NCBI RefSeq assembly: GCF_900547735.1
Contig: NZ_URHZ01000015.1
Span: 19,188 to 83,187 of the forward strand
DNA: 64,000 nt
Direction of reading: 5' to 3'
Origin: an uncultured Clostridium sp.
GTDB lineage: Bacteria; Bacillota; Clostridia; Lachnospirales; Lachnospiraceae
The notes below the pieces were generated by a model. That model was not told the origin of the DNA. It made no database searches and was given only the letters and a program-made list of their open reading frames with translations. The translations under genes and the position numbers were made by a program. This document shows positions 1 through 7,450 of this stretch, one piece after another. How positions within the stretch are numbered: position 1 is the first letter of the stretch; every line of letters starts with the position of its first letter.

Positions 1-383
1 TCCGACAATGCGGCTAATGCCTCCTTGTCCAAAAGTCTTTTTCCGCTGGTGGATACCATGACGGGATCCAGAACGATATGGTCGGGAGAATAATATTTAA
101 TTCTGTCTTCTACGGTCAGTATGGCGTCTTTTGTGCCCAGCATTCCTATTTTTACAGCCTGGGGCATGAGATCCGAAAACACACTGTCCAATTGGGCGGT
201 CAAAAGCTCAGGGGCAACCGGACGGACCATCTGGACGCCGAGTGTATTCTGGGCGGTGACGGCGGTAATGACGCTGGAGGCGTAGAGACCCAGCGCCGTG
301 ACGGTTTTAATATCTGCCTGGACACCGGCCCCGCCGCCGGAGTCTGAACCCGCAATGGTAAGTATGGAAGGAACGCGCATCAT
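1..383 (-). CDS. thiD: Hydroxymethylpyrimidine kinase/phosphomethylpyrimidine kinase ThiD, partial (C-terminus outside window)
   Basis: This enzyme phosphorylates HMP and HMP-phosphate to HMP-diphosphate, the pyrimidine half of thiamine. The visible N-terminal part (about 127 residues) begins with the family signature ILTIAGSDSGGGAGVQADIK and continues with AVTAQNTLGV and KIGMLGT, then DPVMVSTSGKRLL; these are ribokinase-fold substrate and phosphate-binding segments of ThiD. The ATG at 383 overlaps the thiE stop codon as ATGA, and a second ATG follows directly at 380. The gene is the last visible member of the thiamine operon and runs off the window at base 1, so its true end cannot be given. 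Confidence 0.95.
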   Translation of the reverse strand, partial: MMRVPSILTIAGSDSGGGAGVQADIKTVTALGLYASSVITAVTAQNTLGVQMVRPVAPELLTAQLDSVFSDLMPQAVKIGMLGTKDAILTVEDRIKYYSPDHIVLDPVMVSTSGKRLLDKEALAALS

Positions 384-1021
384 GGATTAACCACCTTTAT
401 AAGTTTTTCTTTCAGCGTGCGGACGGCCAGAGAGATATCGCTTTGACCGAAGATACCCGATACAACAGCGGCTCCGGCGATTCCGGTACCCGAAAGCTTT
501 GTGACGTTTGACGCGGTGATGCCCCCGATTGCGGCGACGGGGATAGAGACGCTTTCACAGATAGCCGAGAGGGTATCGAGTGTCATCGGAAGAGCCTCTT
601 TTTTTGTCCGGCTGCCGAAGACGGCGCCGGAACCGAGATAGTCGGCTCCCTGCGCTACGGCCAGTTTTGCCTGTTCCACGGTCTTGGCGGTGACGCCCAG
701 AATCATGTCGGGACCAATTGCCAACCGGGCTTCGGCGGCGCTTATATCATCCTGTCCGACATGAACGCCGTCGGCCTGACAGCGGAGCGCAATTTCCACA
801 TTGTCGTTAATAATCAGGGGAACGCCGTAATATCTCGTGAGTTTGCGCATCATCAGCGCCTCCTCCAGAAAATGGCGTTCATCCAGGTCTTTTTCTCTGA
901 GCTGAAGCATCGTGATACCGGAGGCCAGAGCCTCACGGACCATCTGTTCCAGTGTCTTTTCACCGGTAAATGACCGGTCTGTCACTGCATACAGCAGGCA
1001 GGCGGATTTATTGAATTTCAA
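380..1021 (-). CDS. thiE: Thiamine phosphate synthase ThiE
   Basis: ThiE joins HMP-diphosphate to hydroxyethylthiazole phosphate to make thiamine monophosphate. The 213-residue protein has the usual length and TIM-barrel motifs: LQLREKD near residue 40 and INDNVEIALRCQADGVHVGQ near 70-90, which bind the pyrimidine diphosphate and magnesium. LGSGAVFGSRTK and the phosphate-binding AAIGGIT come later. The start is TTG at 1021, preceded by AGAGGGA at good spacing; no ATG fits better. The first 14 bp overlap the end of thiM and the stop overlaps the thiD start, so all three are translationally coupled. Confidence 0.95.
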   Translation of the reverse strand: MKFNKSACLLYAVTDRSFTGEKTLEQMVREALASGITMLQLREKDLDERHFLEEALMMRKLTRYYGVPLIINDNVEIALRCQADGVHVGQDDISAAEARLAIGPDMILGVTAKTVEQAKLAVAQGADYLGSGAVFGSRTKKEALPMTLDTLSAICESVSIPVAAIGGITASNVTKLSGTGIAGAAVVSGIFGQSDISLAVRTLKEKLIKVVNP

Positions 1022-1976
1022 TTTTTATCCCTCTTTTCAGTGTTTCTTCATCAAGCAGGCTGACACTGTCTGTAAAATACCGGAGAAAACTTCCGGTTCC
1101 CTCACTGCGTTCCTTCACTTTCCGGTAAGCAAGCTCCCCGCAGAGACCTGCCGCCGAGACTGCGAGAGCCGTGGCGGAAAGTATTGCGGTTCCGGCGGAT
1201 TCTGTGGCAGAAGCAGCAGAAAGTATCGCGGTTGAGACGTAGGCGGCAATGATTCCGTCCAGCATGCAGCCGCTGCCGGTGATGCGCGACATCATAGGAC
1301 AGCCGTTGTGGATCAGCATGGTTTTATCAGCGGAGGTTACAAGATCGGTTTCACCCGTCATGACGACAACGGCTCCTGTTAATTCCGATAAACCGCGCGC
1401 GGCTTCGGTCAGGGCGGAAATGTTTGCCTTTGTCATGTTATCCTTTTGTGAGGCGTCAACGCCTCTTGGGGAATCCTGTATTTGGAGGGATGGGCTTTTA
1501 TGCTCCGCAGCAGCCCCGCGCTCCAATTCCAGGTACAACCGTTTGATTTCCGAGGAATTTCCGCGTATTACCGCAGGTTTCGCCTGGCTCAGTACGCTCA
1601 GGATAGATGAGGTCCTGTACGGGGAAGAGCCGATACCCACCGGATCCAGGATGAGGGGGAGGCCGAGCTCTCCGGCTTTTTTGCCCGCCCTGCTCATGGA
1701 AACGGCGGATGACTCCTTCAGAGTTCCGAAATTCAGCAGCAGGCAGTCACTGCGGGATGTCACATCGGCGGCCTCATCAGGATGATCCGCCATAACGGGT
1801 GCGGCCCCGGCGGCCAAAATAATGTTGGCAACTTCACAGGCGGTCACATAGTTCGTAATGCAGTGAATCAGAGGCCGCCGCTCCCGGATGAGCCGCGGAA
1901 GAAGCAGGATTTCATCCGGGAATAGAGAGTTTGTTTCCGGAAATGGAGATTTTATTGAGAATGGCTCATTTATCAT
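1008..1976 (-). CDS. thiM: Hydroxyethylthiazole kinase ThiM
   Basis: ThiM phosphorylates the thiazole alcohol THZ and so salvages thiazole for thiamine. The protein shows LIHCITNYVT near residue 37, the RGNSSEI loop and the catalytic glycine-rich TGSGCMLDGIIAAY. At 322 residues it is longer than the usual 260-270. The extra length is an N-terminal stretch of about 25 residues and an insertion of about 20 residues after RGNSSEI, before the canonical RGVDAS segment. It sits between thiW (34 bp upstream) and thiE (14 bp overlap). A salvage kinase here, with no thiazole-synthesis genes visible in the window, suggests that thiazole is at least partly imported. Confidence 0.93.
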   Translation of the reverse strand: MINEPFSIKSPFPETNSLFPDEILLLPRLIRERRPLIHCITNYVTACEVANIILAAGAAPVMADHPDEAADVTSRSDCLLLNFGTLKESSAVSMSRAGKKAGELGLPLILDPVGIGSSPYRTSSILSVLSQAKPAVIRGNSSEIKRLYLELERGAAAEHKSPSLQIQDSPRGVDASQKDNMTKANISALTEAARGLSELTGAVVVMTGETDLVTSADKTMLIHNGCPMMSRITGSGCMLDGIIAAYVSTAILSAASATESAGTAILSATALAVSAAGLCGELAYRKVKERSEGTGSFLRYFTDSVSLLDEETLKRGIKIEIQ

Positions 1977-2010
1977 AATTTTCTGTCCCTCTTCTCTTTT
2001 GAGGCTGGAA

Positions 2011-2595
2011 TCAGTTCTGTATCATTCTGTGAAGGTGGGAAAATAAGGGCGAGCGGCGCAGGATTTCCAAAAGGACCACGGCCATGGCGGTTCCACATAC
2101 GGTACTGGTTAAAAACGGCACCACGTAGAAGAAAAGAGCAATCTCTTTTCCCATCAGAAAAACGGCTATCGGATAGCAGAGAAGGGCGCCGATGATTCCG
2201 GTTCCGACTACTTCACCGAGGTAGGCAAGGACAAAACGGCCTGTTTTCTGGAAGAGAAACGCACCCAGGAAAGCGCCGACCATACTGCCCGGAAAAGCCA
2301 TAAGACTTCCGGTTCCCATCAGATTTCTTATCAGGGACGTGCAGAAGGCCATGCAGACGCCATACAAAGGACCGAGGAAAACGCCGGCAATGACATTGAT
2401 AAAATGCTGAACCGGGAAACATCTGGATGCTCCGATGGGAACGGAGAAGCCGGACAGCGCCACGGTCAGGGCCACCAGCATGCCGCCAAGGACCGTCTTT
2501 TTCAGGCTCAGCGTGTTTGCAGCTCTGTCCTGTGTATGATTAGACGGGGCGGCAGTTTCTTTATTTCCGAATAATGTGGTAGTTTGATTTTTCAT
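2011..2595 (-). CDS. thiW: ECF transporter S component ThiW (thiazole uptake)
   Basis: This integral membrane protein of 194 residues has about five or six hydrophobic segments and matches the ThiW family of substrate-binding S components of energy-coupling factor transporters. Characteristic segments are GGMLVALTVALSGFSVPIGA near residue 33 and FPVQHFINVIAGVFLGPLYG, followed by a conserved RNLMGTGSLMAFPGSM loop. ThiW is assigned to the thiazole precursor of thiamine in established comparative genomics. The neighbouring thiM, which would phosphorylate imported thiazole, agrees. The shared ATPase and T subunits are not in this window and would have to be encoded elsewhere. Confidence 0.9.
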   Translation of the reverse strand: MKNQTTTLFGNKETAAPSNHTQDRAANTLSLKKTVLGGMLVALTVALSGFSVPIGASRCFPVQHFINVIAGVFLGPLYGVCMAFCTSLIRNLMGTGSLMAFPGSMVGAFLGAFLFQKTGRFVLAYLGEVVGTGIIGALLCYPIAVFLMGKEIALFFYVVPFLTSTVCGTAMAVVLLEILRRSPLFSHLHRMIQN

Positions 2596-2707
2596 TTAGA
2601 TTCTCCTTACTGTTTTAGATTCTGCCCACGATGCAGTAACATCCGGGTATCAATGCGGGGTATGTACCGGGTAATATATGTCAATGAAGCGTTAGGGGTA
2701 TTTTTCA

Positions 2708-4015
2708 TTATTCGTCATAAATGCTGACGATTTCCCCATCCAGGATGCGGTTCATATTTTTAACGGCACAGAAATTACCGCACATGGAACAGGTATCCTC
2801 TTTTTCCGGCTTGCCTGCGGCGCGGTAGCGTCTGGCTTTTTCCGGGTCAATGGAGAGGTCGAACATTCTCTCCCAGTCGAGCCGTTTTCTGGCCTCGCTC
2901 ATCTCGTGATCCCAGTCGGCGGCGCCTTTGATTCCTTTGGCGATATCGGCGGCATGGGCGGCGATTCGGGAAGCGATGATTCCTTCCTTCACATCGTCGA
3001 GATCCGGCAGTCTCAGATGCTCCGCAGGGGTGACATAGCAGAGGAAGGAAGCTCCGGAAGCCGCGGCAATAGCGCCTCCGATGGCGGCGGTAATGTGGTC
3101 ATAGCCAGGCGCGATATCCGTCACGAGCGGTCCGAGGACATAGAAGGGGGCTCCCTGGCAGATGGTCTGCTGAATTTTCATGTTGGCGGCAATCTGGTCT
3201 AAAGGCATGTGGCCTGGGCCTTCGATGATAATCTGGACATTCTTTTCCCAGGCTTTTCTGGTCAGTTCTCCCAGGGTAATCAGTTCCTCTATTTGTGAGA
3301 TATCGGAAGCGTCGGTAATACAGCCGGGGCGGCAGGCGTCTCCCAGACTCAGTGTCACGTCATATTCCTGACAGATATCCAGGATTTCGTCAAAGTGCTC
3401 ATAAAATGGATTTTCAAGTCCGGTCATCTCCATCCAGGCAAAAATAATGGAACCACCCCTGGATACGATGTTGGTCAGGCGCTTTGCCTCTTTGAACCGG
3501 CTTGCCGTATTTTTATTAATTCCGATATGGATTGTCATGAAATCCACACCGTCTTTGGCATGCATTTTCACGATATCAATCCATTCTTCGGAGGTAATCT
3601 CTTTTAAGGGCTTGTGGTAGTAGACGACGGCGTCGTAAATGGGAACCGTTCCGATAATAGCCGGACACTCGGAGGTCAGCTTGCGGCGGAACTTTCCAGT
3701 ATCGCCAAAGGAACTCAGATCCATAATGGACTCGGCGCCCATGGCTACGGCATCATTTACCTTGGTGAGCTCCATATCCAGATCATTGCAGTCCCTGGAA
3801 GTGCCCAGGTTTACGTTGATTTTGGTTCTCAGCATGGAGCCGATTCCGTTCGGTTCCAGACAGGTGTGGAGTTTGTTGGCCGGAATGGCTATCTTCCCCT
3901 CGGCAACCAGACGCATCAGCTCCTGGGGATCAAAATGCTCTTTTTCGGCTACATTTTTCATTTCTCTGGTCAGGATGCCCTTTCTTGCGGCATCCATCTG
4001 GGTGGTGTAATTCAT
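2708..4015 (-). CDS. thiC: Phosphomethylpyrimidine synthase ThiC
   Basis: ThiC is the radical-SAM enzyme that rearranges aminoimidazole ribotide into HMP-phosphate. The protein has 435 residues, the short bacterial form. Typical segments are NLGTSRDC, DAVAMGAESIMDLSSFGD, IIEGPGHMPLDQI and FYVLGPLVTDIAPGYDHI. The C-terminal cluster motif CSMCGNFCAVK binds the [4Fe-4S] centre. The start at 4015 lies 8 bp after AGGAGG; an in-frame ATG at 4021 is too close to it. Longer in-frame extensions would run into the riboswitch terminator and are not real. It is the first gene of the operon and is controlled by the TPP riboswitch. Confidence 0.97.
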   Translation of the reverse strand: MNYTTQMDAARKGILTREMKNVAEKEHFDPQELMRLVAEGKIAIPANKLHTCLEPNGIGSMLRTKINVNLGTSRDCNDLDMELTKVNDAVAMGAESIMDLSSFGDTGKFRRKLTSECPAIIGTVPIYDAVVYYHKPLKEITSEEWIDIVKMHAKDGVDFMTIHIGINKNTASRFKEAKRLTNIVSRGGSIIFAWMEMTGLENPFYEHFDEILDICQEYDVTLSLGDACRPGCITDASDISQIEELITLGELTRKAWEKNVQIIIEGPGHMPLDQIAANMKIQQTICQGAPFYVLGPLVTDIAPGYDHITAAIGGAIAAASGASFLCYVTPAEHLRLPDLDDVKEGIIASRIAAHAADIAKGIKGAADWDHEMSEARKRLDWERMFDLSIDPEKARRYRAAGKPEKEDTCSMCGNFCAVKNMNRILDGEIVSIYDE

Positions 4016-4072
4016 ACTCATGTCCTCCTTGCTTTTTTTGTTTTTGGAGGGATCGCGGCTATTTTTCTGCAA

Positions 4073-4102
4073 CAAAAAAGCCTGGGCCAACAGATCCCAG
4101 AC
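4073..4102 (-). terminator. Attenuator terminator of the thiC riboswitch
   Basis: On the minus strand CTGGG and CCCAG arms around a short loop are followed at once by a run of six T. The hairpin lies between the TPP aptamer and the thiC ribosome binding site. This is where an expression-platform terminator that forms when TPP is bound is expected. Confidence 0.8.
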
Positions 4103-4127
4103 TTGATTTTTTTAATATCCGTCATGT

Positions 4128-4217
4128 ATGATCCCTACGTTGGCATTACCCAAATCAGGTTATATAGGTCGAAGTTTGATTACTTCCTCTCAGCCCGCTT
4201 ACGAGCTCCCTGTTGAT
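4128..4217 (-). promoter_or_regulatory. TPP riboswitch (THI element)
   Basis: Read on the minus strand the region holds the conserved aptamer blocks GGGCTGAGAGG and ACCTGATTTGGGTAATGCCA, then ACGTAGGGA, in the right order and spacing. GGGAGC near the 5' end pairs with the closing part of the P1/P2 stems. TPP binding represses the thiamine operon, here most likely by premature termination at the hairpin downstream. Confidence 0.95.
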
Positions 4218-4221
4218 GGTG

Positions 4222-4250
4222 AGTGTAACACTGTAATTTACTTTTGTCAA
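4222..4250 (-). promoter_or_regulatory. Promoter of the thiamine operon
   Basis: On the minus strand TTGACA (4250-4245) and TACACT (4227-4222) are separated by exactly 17 bp. The predicted start lies a few bases before the TPP aptamer, as expected for a riboswitch leader. Confidence 0.7.
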
Positions 4251-4335
4251 TAATTCTATTAGAAAGTCTTTATTCTTTTTATTCTTTCTTTATCCCCAGG
4301 CCAAACTTTGGCCATATATTTCCTGTATAGTATTA

Positions 4336-4416
4336 ATCAAACAGGAAAACCCCCTATTACATAGACTTTTTCATACTCATGCCGGCAGGAGCAATCCTGG
4401 CCGGCTCCCCCTTTTT
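4336..4416 (+). ncRNA. Putative small RNA, copy 1 of a tandem pair
   Basis: A TATAGT box at 4326-4331 is followed by about 80 bp with no convincing ORF. The stretch ends in a strong hairpin (GCCGGCAGGA, loop GCAA, TCCTGGCCGGC) followed by TCCCCCTTTTT, an intrinsic terminator on the plus strand. The core ACATAGACTTTTTCATACTC is identical in the second copy 241 bp away. The terminator stem differs between copies but still pairs in both. No RNA family is recognised; the call is from promoter, terminator and internal covariation only. Confidence 0.5.
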
Positions 4417-4576
4417 ATAAATAGAAAAGTGTTCCTATGATATAAATAAATTCAAGCCGGGTTCTTCTTGGGTCTGTTTTACTGTTCTTCACATTTTTGC
4501 CAGAAAGTCTTAATCAATTTTATTTTTTCTTTATCCACTGGTCAAACTTTCGTCACACATTTCCTGTATAGTATTA

Positions 4577-4658
4577 ATCAAACAGGGACACACCCTTTTA
4601 CATAGACTTTTTCATACTCATGCCGGTGGGAATAGACCCACCGGCTCCTTTCCATTTT
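4577..4658 (+). ncRNA. Putative small RNA, copy 2 of a tandem pair
   Basis: This repeats copy 1 at an exact 241-bp offset without indels from 4502 onwards: upstream AGAAAGTCTT and TTTCTTTATCC blocks, TATAGT at 4567-4572, ATTAATCAAACAGG, and the identical core. The terminator stem is GCCGGTGGG, loop AATAGA, CCCACCGGC, so the changed bases are compensated on the other arm. The following T run is interrupted (TCCTTTCCATTTT), so termination may be weaker than in copy 1. Confidence 0.5.
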
Positions 4659-4749
4659 ACCCTTCTGATTTATAATAACGGAAAACACTTCACGTTCTTT
4701 TATTCCAAATTAACATGGTTTGTACATATTGTATACAGGCTGCCGCAAT

Positions 4750-4790
4750 GAAAAAGGAGACAGCCAAATTTTTTATGTTTAGCTGTCTCC
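4750..4790 (-). terminator. Terminator of the small secreted protein gene
   Basis: GGAGACAGC and GCTGTCTCC form a perfect 9-bp stem; on the minus strand it is followed by TTTTTC. It lies just after the stop codon of the gene at 4821-5243. Confidence 0.75.
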
Positions 4791-4820
4791 CTGTGGATAT
4801 TTTATAATATTGTAATTAGT

Positions 4821-5243
4821 TTATTGATAATAACCATAGGAAAAATACTCCGTTACAGTTTCTAATAATTTTGTGCCTTTATAGGCTTTTGCAGTTACCT
4901 TTAACTGATAGCTGTAGTTTTTGGCAATCCCATAAGATTTTTGCATCAAAAGTGTTGTGCCGTCGGGGTCTGACTCTGTCCAGGATTTTATGGTTTTCCA
5001 AGAGCTCTTGTACTGCTGCAGTTCGCAGGTCACTTTGATATTATCGGCCTCCGCGGGGCTGCAATCGGCAAAAACAGTGCATTCCGCCAGATTGTCGGAC
5101 GGAACTTCGATGCCGCCGCTCAGCATCGCCCAGTGAGACCACCTTGGCTGAGGGGTGTTCGCAAATGCAGTCATGGCAAGGCAGGTTACCATAGAAACAG
5201 CCACAACTAAAGTTACAATGATTTTTCGAATCTTGTTTTTCAT
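4821..5243 (-). CDS. Small secreted protein of unknown function
   Basis: The 140-residue product begins with a clear signal peptide: a basic KNKIRK start, a hydrophobic core of about 18 residues and an AFA cleavage site near residue 28. The mature part of about 110 residues is rich in Thr, Ser, Tyr and Lys and looks beta-stranded (VTCELQQY, YSYQLKVTAKAYKG, VTEYFSYGYY). It has two cysteines (C55, C61 region plus one near 72), so a disulfide is possible. I do not recognise a family with certainty. A good AGGAGG lies upstream of the start, and a strong terminator follows. The gene stands alone between the small-RNA repeats and the sigma-factor unit. Confidence 0.7.
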   Translation of the reverse strand: MKNKIRKIIVTLVVAVSMVTCLAMTAFANTPQPRWSHWAMLSGGIEVPSDNLAECTVFADCSPAEADNIKVTCELQQYKSSWKTIKSWTESDPDGTTLLMQKSYGIAKNYSYQLKVTAKAYKGTKLLETVTEYFSYGYYQ

Positions 5244-5363
5244 ACACAGATTCCTCCTTTTTGTTTTCTCTTAGTTATACGAATAGGAGATTATAAATAT
5301 AACAAGATATGAGAATATTGATATATAATGCCTATTTTGTCAGTACAATAAACAGGAGAGAAA

Positions 5364-5474
5364 ATGGTAAGTCAAAAGATTTATCAGAAAGATGTGAAGG
5401 CGATGAGCACCGAAGTTATGAAAATATGGATACCTGTGGCTCTTTTCATTTTACACGAAGCGCCTGGTACTTAG
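5364..5474 (+). CDS. Possible 36-residue small protein or gene remnant
   Basis: An ATG preceded by AGGAGAG at 6-bp spacing opens a 36-codon frame ending in TAG. The peptide has a polar, lysine-rich start (VSQKIYQKDVKAMSTEVM) and then a short hydrophobic stretch (IWIPVALFIL). This is too short for a confident membrane segment. It could be a real small protein or the leftover start of a membrane protein gene whose remainder is lost. Nothing else in 5244-5595 looks coding. Confidence 0.3.
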   Translation: MVSQKIYQKDVKAMSTEVMKIWIPVALFILHEAPGT

Positions 5475-5520
5475 TTACCTGATATACGCTGTTTTGATTT
5501 GATTGATCTTTGAATAAATT

Positions 5521-5566
5521 AAAAACAGGTGGTGAAAGTTGAGTACTACTTTCACCACCTGTTTTT
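5521..5566. terminator. Bidirectional terminator
   Basis: AAAACAGGTGGTGAAAGT pairs with ACTTTCACCACCTGTTTT across an 8-base loop, with A and T runs on both sides. It can end the sigma-factor operon on the minus strand and anything entering from the plus side. Confidence 0.85.
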
Positions 5567-5595
5567 AGATAAGATAAAAAATCGGATTTTAAAAC

Positions 5596-6294
5596 TTACT
5601 TTATACTCTCCATAATTTTACAGGCTTGATCCAAAGAGAGTGTACCATGGATATAAAATTGATGATTATCTTTATTCATCAAAACTTTTAATTCGTCATT
5701 TTTTTGAATCACATAAGACTCATTTCCATTAATTAAAACTTTGCTCACTCCGGCTTCTTCTGTATCAATTGCGATGGCCGAAGGATTACCATAGTAGTAG
5801 AAGATGTAAGACTGAGTTCCTGTGCTGTTCACATACTTTATAAAAAATGATCCCTTCCCCTCACTCACCTCAGCAGAACTATAGCCATCAGGAATATATC
5901 CCGGTTCATAGGCCTGGTAGTTCTTTGTCAAGTTGGTGTTATTCTCCCCCTGAAAGTTAAACTTAGTTGACTTTTCTTTAACCTCCGTGAAAAACCGTAT
6001 CAACGGTAAACGAAACGCCTCTACCCTGGTTACGGCAAAAACACTGATTGTTAATGCGAAACACAGGCAGACGACTGCCTGCAGCCGTTTCTTTGGGAAT
6101 ATTTTGGGGGATAAATTCCGTTTTTCCGCCCTTTTCTGGATTTCATCGACCCTGCGGTTATGTTCGTCTGAAAAGGTGTGGACGCTTTCCGGATCGAGTT
6201 TGTAAGCCTTCATTTCTTCGTCGGATTCAAGCTGCTCCTCCAGGGCTAATTCTAACAAATAATCACTTTTCTTTTTCATTAAATCGTCATTCAT
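5596..6294 (-). CDS. DUF4367 membrane protein, probable anti-sigma factor
   Basis: The 232-residue protein has a polar N-terminal part of about 75 residues, one membrane segment (LQAVVCLCFALTISVFAV) and an outside C-terminal domain. The C-terminal domain resembles DUF4367: YEPGYIPDGY, then a strand-rich region ending in GTLSLDQACKIMESI. This layout and its position directly after an ECF sigma factor, with an 8-bp overlap, are typical of membrane-bound anti-sigma partners in Clostridia. The N-terminal part does not show the classical zinc-binding HxxxCxxC motif, so it is not a ZAS-type anti-sigma. Its function is inferred from context. Confidence 0.75.
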   Translation of the reverse strand: MNDDLMKKKSDYLLELALEEQLESDEEMKAYKLDPESVHTFSDEHNRRVDEIQKRAEKRNLSPKIFPKKRLQAVVCLCFALTISVFAVTRVEAFRLPLIRFFTEVKEKSTKFNFQGENNTNLTKNYQAYEPGYIPDGYSSAEVSEGKGSFFIKYVNSTGTQSYIFYYYGNPSAIAIDTEEAGVSKVLINGNESYVIQKNDELKVLMNKDNHQFYIHGTLSLDQACKIMESIK

Positions 6295-6838
6295 TATTTT
6301 TACACCCCTTTAACTTTTCGGCCAGTACTTTTTTCGCTCTGGAAAGACGTGTGTTGACGTTATATTCGGTTATGTTCAGGATTTGTGCTGTTTCTTTGGA
6401 AGTTAAGTGGTGAAGAATTCTCAGACGCAGTATTTCTTTATACTTGTCGTCCAGTTCGTTTATGAGTTGAATTACTGTTTTGTAATCTTCTGTCTCGATA
6501 TACAGATCCTCTGTGCTTCTGCCGGTTTCAGTTTTTTCAACCGTTTCAAAGGGGATTGGTGCATGGTTGGCTTTTCTGATGTGATCAATTGCGGTGTTTT
6601 TTGTTATTGTAATCAGTAAATTTTTACAACGCGGCGTTTCAACTTCATTCTCGTCAATTCTGTATAAAATGTCAATAAGTTTGATTAATGAAAGTTGAAC
6701 GATATCCTCTGCATCATGCTGATTTTTGGCAACATTAAAAGCAACCTGATACATCATATTTTTGTACCGCTCATAGATATGGCGAAATTTGGAGAGCTCT
6801 GCTTCCCCGTCGATCATGCTTAATAGAATCATACTCAT
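6287..6838 (-). CDS. RNA polymerase sigma factor, ECF (sigma-70) family
   Basis: The 183-residue protein has region 2 (FRHIYERYKNMMYQVAFNVA, then HDAEDIVQLSLIKL) and region 4 (LDDKYKEILRLRILHHLTSK, then ETAQILNITEYNVNTRLSRA with the helix-turn-helix). The two are joined by a short linker, and regions 1 and 3 are absent, as in ECF sigma factors. It precedes and overlaps the DUF4367 gene by 8 bp, which fits a sigma/anti-sigma pair. No target promoter could be identified here. The ATG at 6838 gives MSMILLSMIDGEAELSKF; the internal ATG codons at residues 3 and 8 are possible alternatives. Confidence 0.88.
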   Translation of the reverse strand: MSMILLSMIDGEAELSKFRHIYERYKNMMYQVAFNVAKNQHDAEDIVQLSLIKLIDILYRIDENEVETPRCKNLLITITKNTAIDHIRKANHAPIPFETVEKTETGRSTEDLYIETEDYKTVIQLINELDDKYKEILRLRILHHLTSKETAQILNITEYNVNTRLSRAKKVLAEKLKGCKNNE

Positions 6839-6913
6839 TAGCCCTCATTTGTACGCGATAAATTTTTTGTTTGCATATTACGGCAGATATACCCGGAAGA
6901 ATATGCAATGGAA

Positions 6914-7216
6914 TCAGTACAGCTCACATTCATCAGAACCGTCAAACCCGGGTGTCGCAGTATAGGCGGGGTCACAATACTGTCTGATATATTGTGCGGC
7001 GCGCTGCTCGGCATACTTTTCATTGAGCACCGTGCCATTATCGTCCATTTCAATATTGTTTGCGAAAATTGCATACGCACACTCCAGGAGAGATGGCTCT
7101 TCCCTGAAAACACTTATATAGTCAATCCCCTCTAACAGCGGATAACCCACGGTTCCACTCGCAATCCAATATGAAAATTGCCTTAATGAACCACTGAATG
7201 AATGGCTTAGTTTCAT
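6914..7216 (-). CDS. Small conserved protein, probably DUF7677-like
   Basis: The 100-residue product starts at MKLSHSFSGSLRQF. The start at 7216 is chosen because AGGAGG lies 7 bp before it; the upstream in-frame ATG at 7243 has no such site. The sequence has segments (YWIASGTVGYPLLEGIDY, REEPSLLECAYAIFANNIE) that resemble small cytosolic proteins classed as DUF7677. That assignment is from memory of the family and uncertain. There is no signal peptide and no membrane segment. Its stop lies 75 bp before the sigma-factor gene, so it may be cotranscribed with it. Confidence 0.65.
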   Translation of the reverse strand: MKLSHSFSGSLRQFSYWIASGTVGYPLLEGIDYISVFREEPSLLECAYAIFANNIEMDDNGTVLNEKYAEQRAAQYIRQYCDPAYTATPGFDGSDECELY

Positions 7217-7382
7217 AAAGATTTCCTCCTTTTTACTTATCATTTATCATATCATCCGCTAAGTCAAGATAGAGGTGACAAATCACATTATTTTTTGCCG
7301 CAATTGTTGAAACGGAGCACGCAGAAACCGTGCAAATGAGCGGCTGCGGCCGCCGTCCGCCGCCTGTGGCCTAATCTATTTC

Positions 7383-7411
7383 TGGACTAACAGATTTCTT
7401 TATGTTATAAT
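7383..7411 (+). promoter_or_regulatory. Promoter of gdpP-rplI-dnaB
   Basis: TGGACT at 7383-7388 and a perfect TATAAT at 7406-7411 are 17 bp apart, about 40 bp before the gdpP start. Confidence 0.65.
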
Positions 7412-7450
7412 GTTGAGAATAGGTGGGTGTTTTTTCACGGGAGACAGAGA

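Noticed and set aside
4016..4090. In-frame N-terminal extension of thiC
   Set aside because: It would be translated from the riboswitch attenuator hairpin; the AGGAGG before 4015 marks the real start.
4326..4331. Standard sigma-A -35 box for the small RNAs
   Set aside because: Only a weak hexamer lies 16-18 bp before TATAGT in both copies; the conserved CAAACTTT may be recognised by another sigma factor or activator, but this cannot be decided.
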